Assembly: GCA_014621425.1 (NCBI GenBank)
Contig: JAANBB010000113.1
Coordinates: forward strand, 1 to 64,000
DNA: 64,000 bases
Direction of reading: 5' to 3'
DNA from: Cylindrodendrum hubeiense
Taxonomy: Eukaryota > Ascomycota > Sordariomycetes > Hypocreales > Nectriaceae
In this document: piece after piece, positions 59,455 to 64,000 of the stretch
Position numbering within the stretch: position 1 is the first letter of the stretch
How the letters are laid out: each line of letters starts with the position of its first letter
The notes under the pieces: generated by a model
Seen by the model: only the letters and a program-made list of their open reading frames with translations
The model's database searches: none
Told to the model about the DNA's origin: nothing
Translations under genes and position numbers: made by a program

Positions 59455-62400
59455 ATGTCGAGAATCGACAAGCTCTCCATCTCGGGCATTCGCTCGTTTA
59501 GCCCGTCCGTCCGAGAAGCCATTCAGTTCAACACCCCACTCACCCTCATTGTTGGATACAATGGCTCCGGCAAGACCACCATTATCGAGTGTCTCAAGTA
59601 TGCCACCACCGGCGAACTTCCTCCCAACAGCAAAGGTGGTGCATTTATCCACGATCCCAAGGTCGGTCTCTTGCCAATGCCGTCGCCGTCACTCATTCTC
59701 ACATTCCACAGCTCTGCGGCGAGAAGGAGGTCATGGCACAGGTCAAGCTGCAGTTTAGATCGATCAATGACCGCCAACATGTTGCCACCCGCAGTATGCA
59801 ACTCACCGTAAAGAAGACCACCCGTTCCCAGAAGACTCTCGACTGCTCTCTCGTCGTTGTGAATAATGGCGAACGCACCACCACCTCAACAAGACAGGCC
59901 CAACTGGACGAAATGATTCCCGAGCGGCTCGGTGTCTCTCCCGCGATTCTCGATGCCGTCATCTTTTGCCACCAGGATGAGTCTCTCTGGCCCCTAAGCG
60001 AACCTGCGGCATTGAAGAAACGCTTTGATGAAATTTTCGAAGCTTTGAAGTATACCAAGGCCATTGACAACCTCAAAGTTCTCCGCAAGAAACAGGTCGA
60101 GCAGCTCGGAAAACTCCAGAACGACGAGGCACACAACAAGGTCAACAAGGATAGAGGAGAACGGGCCGAAAAGAGGATGAAGGGCCTACAGGCAGAAATC
60201 GAGGGTTCCCGAGACAGCTGCGAGTCGATCAGCGCTGAAATGGAAGAAACACAGGACAGGATTCGGAGTATCCGCGAGACCGCAAATACCCACCTTGAAA
60301 TCGTCCATAATCTCAACAACAAACGTGAACAACTCGAATACCGCCAAGATGCGGTCAAGGAGCTCAGAACCACCATCGATGAACTTCATGAGGATGATGC
60401 ATCCCTGGAGAATGACCTTGCCCACTACGAAGACCGTATGCTACATCTTCAAGACGAGGCGGATGGTAACAAGACGCAATACAACGATCTGCAGAAGGTG
60501 TTGGGCCAGTCCCGAAGGGATCAGTCCGCAAAGCTCGCCGAGCAGGGAAAACACCAATCAGATAAAGACAAGTACGAACGCCAGCTCAAGATGCGCATGG
60601 AGGTGATTCAGGAAGCCGCCGAAACATATGGCTTCTCAGGCTTTGATGGCGATCTGAGTGATCAGCACGTCAAGAACTTCAACGACCGGTTACAAAAGCT
60701 GCTCAATGAAAAGAAGCGGGATCTCGAGCGAATGCAAAAAGAAAACTCGGTCGAACTGGACAGGTCTACCAGCGTTATTACCGAGCTCGAGGGTCGCAAA
60801 GCTGCCCGGACCCAGGATCGTGTGTCTGCGAAACAACGCATGAACGCCATCGAAAAGCGGACCAATGTACTCCAGAATGAGTCGGGCATGATTGATGTAG
60901 ATGAGGGCGCCAAGGCGATTCTGGACGGACAGCTGGACGACCTTGAAAGCAGGTTTCAGACTGCGCAGAAGGGGTTCGAGGCTTCTGACTGGGACCGCCA
61001 ACTGGCTGATGATAACGACAAGCTACACCAACTCGAGACCGAAAATGAAAGGCTCGGCCGAGAACTTGTTGAGTGCACACGCATGGCCTCCGATCGCGCT
61101 CAACTTGATTTGAGGAAGAAGGAGCTGGCAGATCGCAAGCGCAAGCTCGATACTTTGACAAATACCTGGAGGCCAAAGCTGAATAAGGTCCTCGGCGACG
61201 ATTGGCAGTCGGAAACACTAGATGCCAAGTTCCAATCGGTGTTAAAAGACCAGAATAAGGTCACTGCGGACGCCCAGAGACGACGTGATCAAACACGACA
61301 AAAGCAGCAGAAGGTCGAATTCCGGTTGAGAAGTGCCAAGGAGTCGAACGACAGAAACACAAAAGAGGCTGCAAACTCTCAGCAGCAGGTCGTCGACGCA
61401 CTTCAGACTGTGCGGGACAACGCCATCGTCGAAGACTACGACGAAGAGGTGAACTCAGTGGAGCAACAAGTTGAAGACCTCAGGAACGAGCTCAGTCTTT
61501 TCGATGCCCTTGTTGACTACTACAATAAGTGCAAGCGTATGCTGGAGTCGAAGAAAAAATGCCTGCTCTGCGAACGACATTTCGATGACAACCAGGCCGC
61601 TAGCCTGGAACGACTCGGCAAAAAGATTGACAAGAATCTTGATCCCAAGGGCAAGGTGGACGTAGAGAAGGACCTGAAGGAATGTATGGCGAGCCTGGAA
61701 AAGCTACGCTCTGTCCGGTCAGCGTATGACACCTATGAACGGTTGTCAGCCAAACTCCCCTCCCTTCGAGATGAGTGCAAGGCTGTTGAAAGCGAGTATG
61801 ACACGCTCGAGAGGCAGTTGGAAGAGCAAAGCTCCATCGTCTCTGCGGAGGAGGAGAAGCAAAAGGACCTGGAGGACATGTCTAAGACGGTTATGAACAT
61901 TGCTCAAACTGTCAAGGATATCGGCGATTCGGAAACGCAGGTCGACCGTATCATGTCCCAGCAAATGTCTGGCGGCGCTACTCGGAGCCCGGAGGAGATT
62001 CACGAGCTCCAGGCTAGCCTGGCTGAACAGATGAGGAGCCTCAAAACCCGCATCTCAAAGCTAACCAACGATCGGCAGCGCATGAAAGACCAACTGAATG
62101 CGCTTGAACTGGAGAAGAGCGAGCTCCGAAACAAGATTAGCCGCGCCAGCGGGCAGCTCGACAAGAAGAAGGATCTCCAAACCCAAATCCAGTCACTAAA
62201 GGAGGAGCAATTGCACCAGCGAGAGGTTATTCAACGCGCAGATGAAGAGTTGGAGAACATTGAGCCCAGCATGAACGAAGCAAGATCCGCTCGCGATGAG
62301 GTTCTTCGACGCGGCAGGGCAAAGGAGCAGCTCATCGTCGAGGCTCGCGACGCGGTTGCAAACTCTGTCAGTGAGATCAAGATGATGGATAGTGATATCC

Positions 62401-63428
62401 AGGATTACATTGACCGCGGTGGGCCCTCCAATCTTGCCTCCAATCAGCGTGCCATTGCCGCCCTCGAAAAGGCCATTGCGAACACTGAAAAGGAGATCAC
62501 GGATCTCACCGTCCGCACCAACAAGCTCAAGCAGGATATTGATAACGGAGATCGGAAGAAGAAGAATATCAATGATAATCTCAACTACCGAAAACATCTT
62601 CGCATGCTGGAGGTCATCCGTCGAGAAATATCTGAACTGGAGGAACGCAATGCCGACGAAGACTACGAGCGACTCCAGGCCGAGGCTCGATCACAGGAGA
62701 ACCAGTACAACCGCCTTCTCGCCGAGCGCGGATCCGTCATGGGGACTATGAAGACCAAAGACGAGGAGCTTGGGCGGTTGCTACAAGAGTGGGAGATGGA
62801 CTACAAGGATGCCAAGAAAAAGTATCGCGAGTCGCATATCCGAGTCGAGACGACAAAGGCTGCTATAGAGGACTTGGCCCAGTGCAGCTCGGCCGTTGAC
62901 AAGGCCGTCATGCAGTACCATTCTCTGAAAATGTCTGAGATCAACCGTATTGCAGGGGAGCTGTGGCAAAGCACATATCAGGGCACCGATATCGACACGA
63001 TCCTCATCCGCTCCGACAACGAGTCCAACACCGGCAAGCGCAACTACAACTACCGACTCTGCATGGTGAAGCAGGACACCGAGATGGACATGCGCGGTCG
63101 CTGCTCTGCGGGCCAGAAGGTTCTCGCCTCCATCATCATTCGTCTCGCCCTGGCTGAATCGTTTGGTGTCAACTGCGGCCTGATTGCGCTCGACGAGCCG
63201 ACTACCAATCTCGATCGAGACAACATCAAGAGTCTGGCCGAGAGTCTACACATGATCATCAAGACGCGCCAAGCCCAGAGCAACTTCCAGCTCATTGTCA
63301 TCACCCACGACGAAGAGTTTTTGCGACACATGCGCTGCAGCGATTTCTGCGATAGTTTCTTCCGCGTCAGGCGTGACGAGCGACAGAACAGTGTAATCTC
63401 GAGGGAGAGCATCACAAAGATTTTCTAG
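59455..63428 (+). CDS. rad50: DNA double-strand break repair ATPase RAD50
   Basis: SMC-like ATPase of the Mre11-Rad50-Nbs1/Xrs2 complex that tethers and processes broken DNA ends and acts at telomeres and in checkpoint signalling. Exon 1 is 59455-59661 and exon 2 59712-63428; the 50-base intron (donor GTCGGT, acceptor CACAG) joins HDPK to LCGEKEV, giving 1307 residues, the usual fungal length. The N-terminal Walker A is GYNGSGKTT (34-42), followed by the Q-loop [11 protein letters not shown]. Two long antiparallel coiled coils meet at the zinc hook CLLCERHF (Cys 686 and Cys 689). The C-terminal ATPase lobe has the signature [12 protein letters not shown] (from about 1199) and Walker [16 protein letters not shown] (~1226-1240), then VITHDEEFL. 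All key motifs are intact, so the gene appears functional. The frame is open throughout exon 2. First ATG chosen; [15 protein letters not shown] is the typical start. Confidence 0.97.
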
Positions 63429-64000
63429 TCGGATGATGGATGGGCTTGGGATGATTTGACTATCAAATCAGTTTTAAATGCACGGCGAATTAAAGGAGAT
63501 TGGGCGTTTGGGGTGTCGCAAAATGGCTGGGCATGTAAAATGCATATGCGGATTCAATTCGGTCGCGCCTACTACGTACATGATGGCTCTATTTAGCGGT
63601 GGTGTTAGGGTGACCGTAAAATATGAGAAGGCGCTGACGTATGTGTATTTTTGGGTTCGCGTCGTAATTACAATCCAGCCCGGCACGTGGGTGTTCTTTA
63701 TTCGGTTGGCGGGAAACGTTGAGACAGGACCTGCCTGTCCTGTTACACGACCGAGACTCAAGCATATGTCTCGGATTTAATTCTGTGTACCATAGGGGCG
63801 ATGTCGGAGAACTCATCATGGCAACCGACATCATGAGTTTGCCTCTGAATACCTGGTACGAGAGAACCCCTTGGCAACGCCTGATCAAGGCCGAGTCGAG
63901 GTACGCGGCGACCGAGATGGTCACGATCCAGATGGCTCACGGTCCATGGGAGGCGTTCGCAGCGTTCAACATGAGTCACTGCCGCGCAATGGCAGTGAGA
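63429..64000. other. RAD50 3' region and window edge
   Basis: The first ~350 bases are AT-richer and probably contain the RAD50 3' untranslated region. No clear AATAAA. A possible new gene start lies at 63818. Confidence 0.45.
63818..64000 (+). CDS. Possible 5' end of a further gene, cut by the window edge
   Basis: An ATG-initiated frame stays open for 61 codons to the window edge. Its composition is protein-like (LNTWYERTPWQRLIKAESR, then MAHGPWEAFAAFNMSH), with Trp, Met and acidic residues spread as in a soluble helical protein. I do not recognise a family. Length is too short to exclude chance, and an opposite-strand frame overlaps it. Confidence 0.25.
   Translation, partial: MATDIMSLPLNTWYERTPWQRLIKAESRYAATEMVTIQMAHGPWEAFAAFNMSHCRAMAVR

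Noticed and set aside
1..64000. tRNA, rRNA, CRISPR or intact transposon
   Set aside because: Scanning by eye for GGTTCGAA-type T-loops, regular spaced repeats and transposase or reverse-transcriptase motifs found none that could be supported; tRNAscan-SE and RepeatMasker would settle this.

Overview
The window is nuclear DNA of a filamentous ascomycete, most likely a Sordariomycete and plausibly Hypocreales. The evidence is many short spliceosomal introns (about 50-220 bases, GTRNGT donors, CTAAC/CTGAC branch sites, CAG/TAG acceptors), serine/proline-rich disordered proteins, and the set of genes: a White Collar-2 homologue, GWT1, a Kin4 kinase, a CPS-1/GT2 synthase and a Clr5-domain protein. 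Placement below class is an inference from gene content and from the many (TAGG)n/(CCTA)n intergenic motifs. No bacterial-type operon, CRISPR array, intact transposon, rRNA or tRNA gene was recognised by eye.

Layout. The left third (1-16 kb) holds a vacuolar Ca2+/H+ exchanger cut by the window edge (-), a 1107-residue Kin4-type kinase (-), a 5.3-kb stretch without a convincing gene, then GWT1 (-) divergent from a protein with a BTB-like C-terminus (+). The middle (16-38 kb) is sparse: one GT2 cell-wall polysaccharide synthase (-), one weak candidate for a small secreted protein (-), and gene-poor blocks of about 7.8 and 11 kb rich in short tandem repeats. The right part (38-64 kb) is dense: a disordered conserved protein (+), a crotonase with a PTS1-like tail (-), a Clr5/PB1-like protein (+), mitochondrial D-lactate dehydrogenase (+), a PHAF1/UPF0183 protein (-), an amidase (+), a DUF7721 'beta-flanking' type protein (-), White Collar-2 (-) and RAD50 (+). 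A possible further gene starts at the right edge.

Functional themes. These are mostly unrelated housekeeping and regulatory genes, as is normal in fungal chromosomes. Two genes act on the cell surface (GWT1 in GPI-anchor synthesis, GT2 in surface polysaccharide). Two are cell-cycle or genome-stability factors (Kin4, RAD50). One is the DNA-binding partner of the blue-light receptor (WC-2), and it shares a 2-kb divergent upstream region with RAD50. I did not find a clearly new multi-gene system. The best leads are the Clr5 plus PB1-like architecture, the 24-base perfect palindrome of CCTA/TAGG units upstream of RAD50, the candidate small secreted protein in the gene-poor block, and the size of the gene-poor blocks themselves.

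Exon boundaries were derived by hand from reading frame, splice consensus and family similarity recalled from knowledge. No alignment or database search was run.
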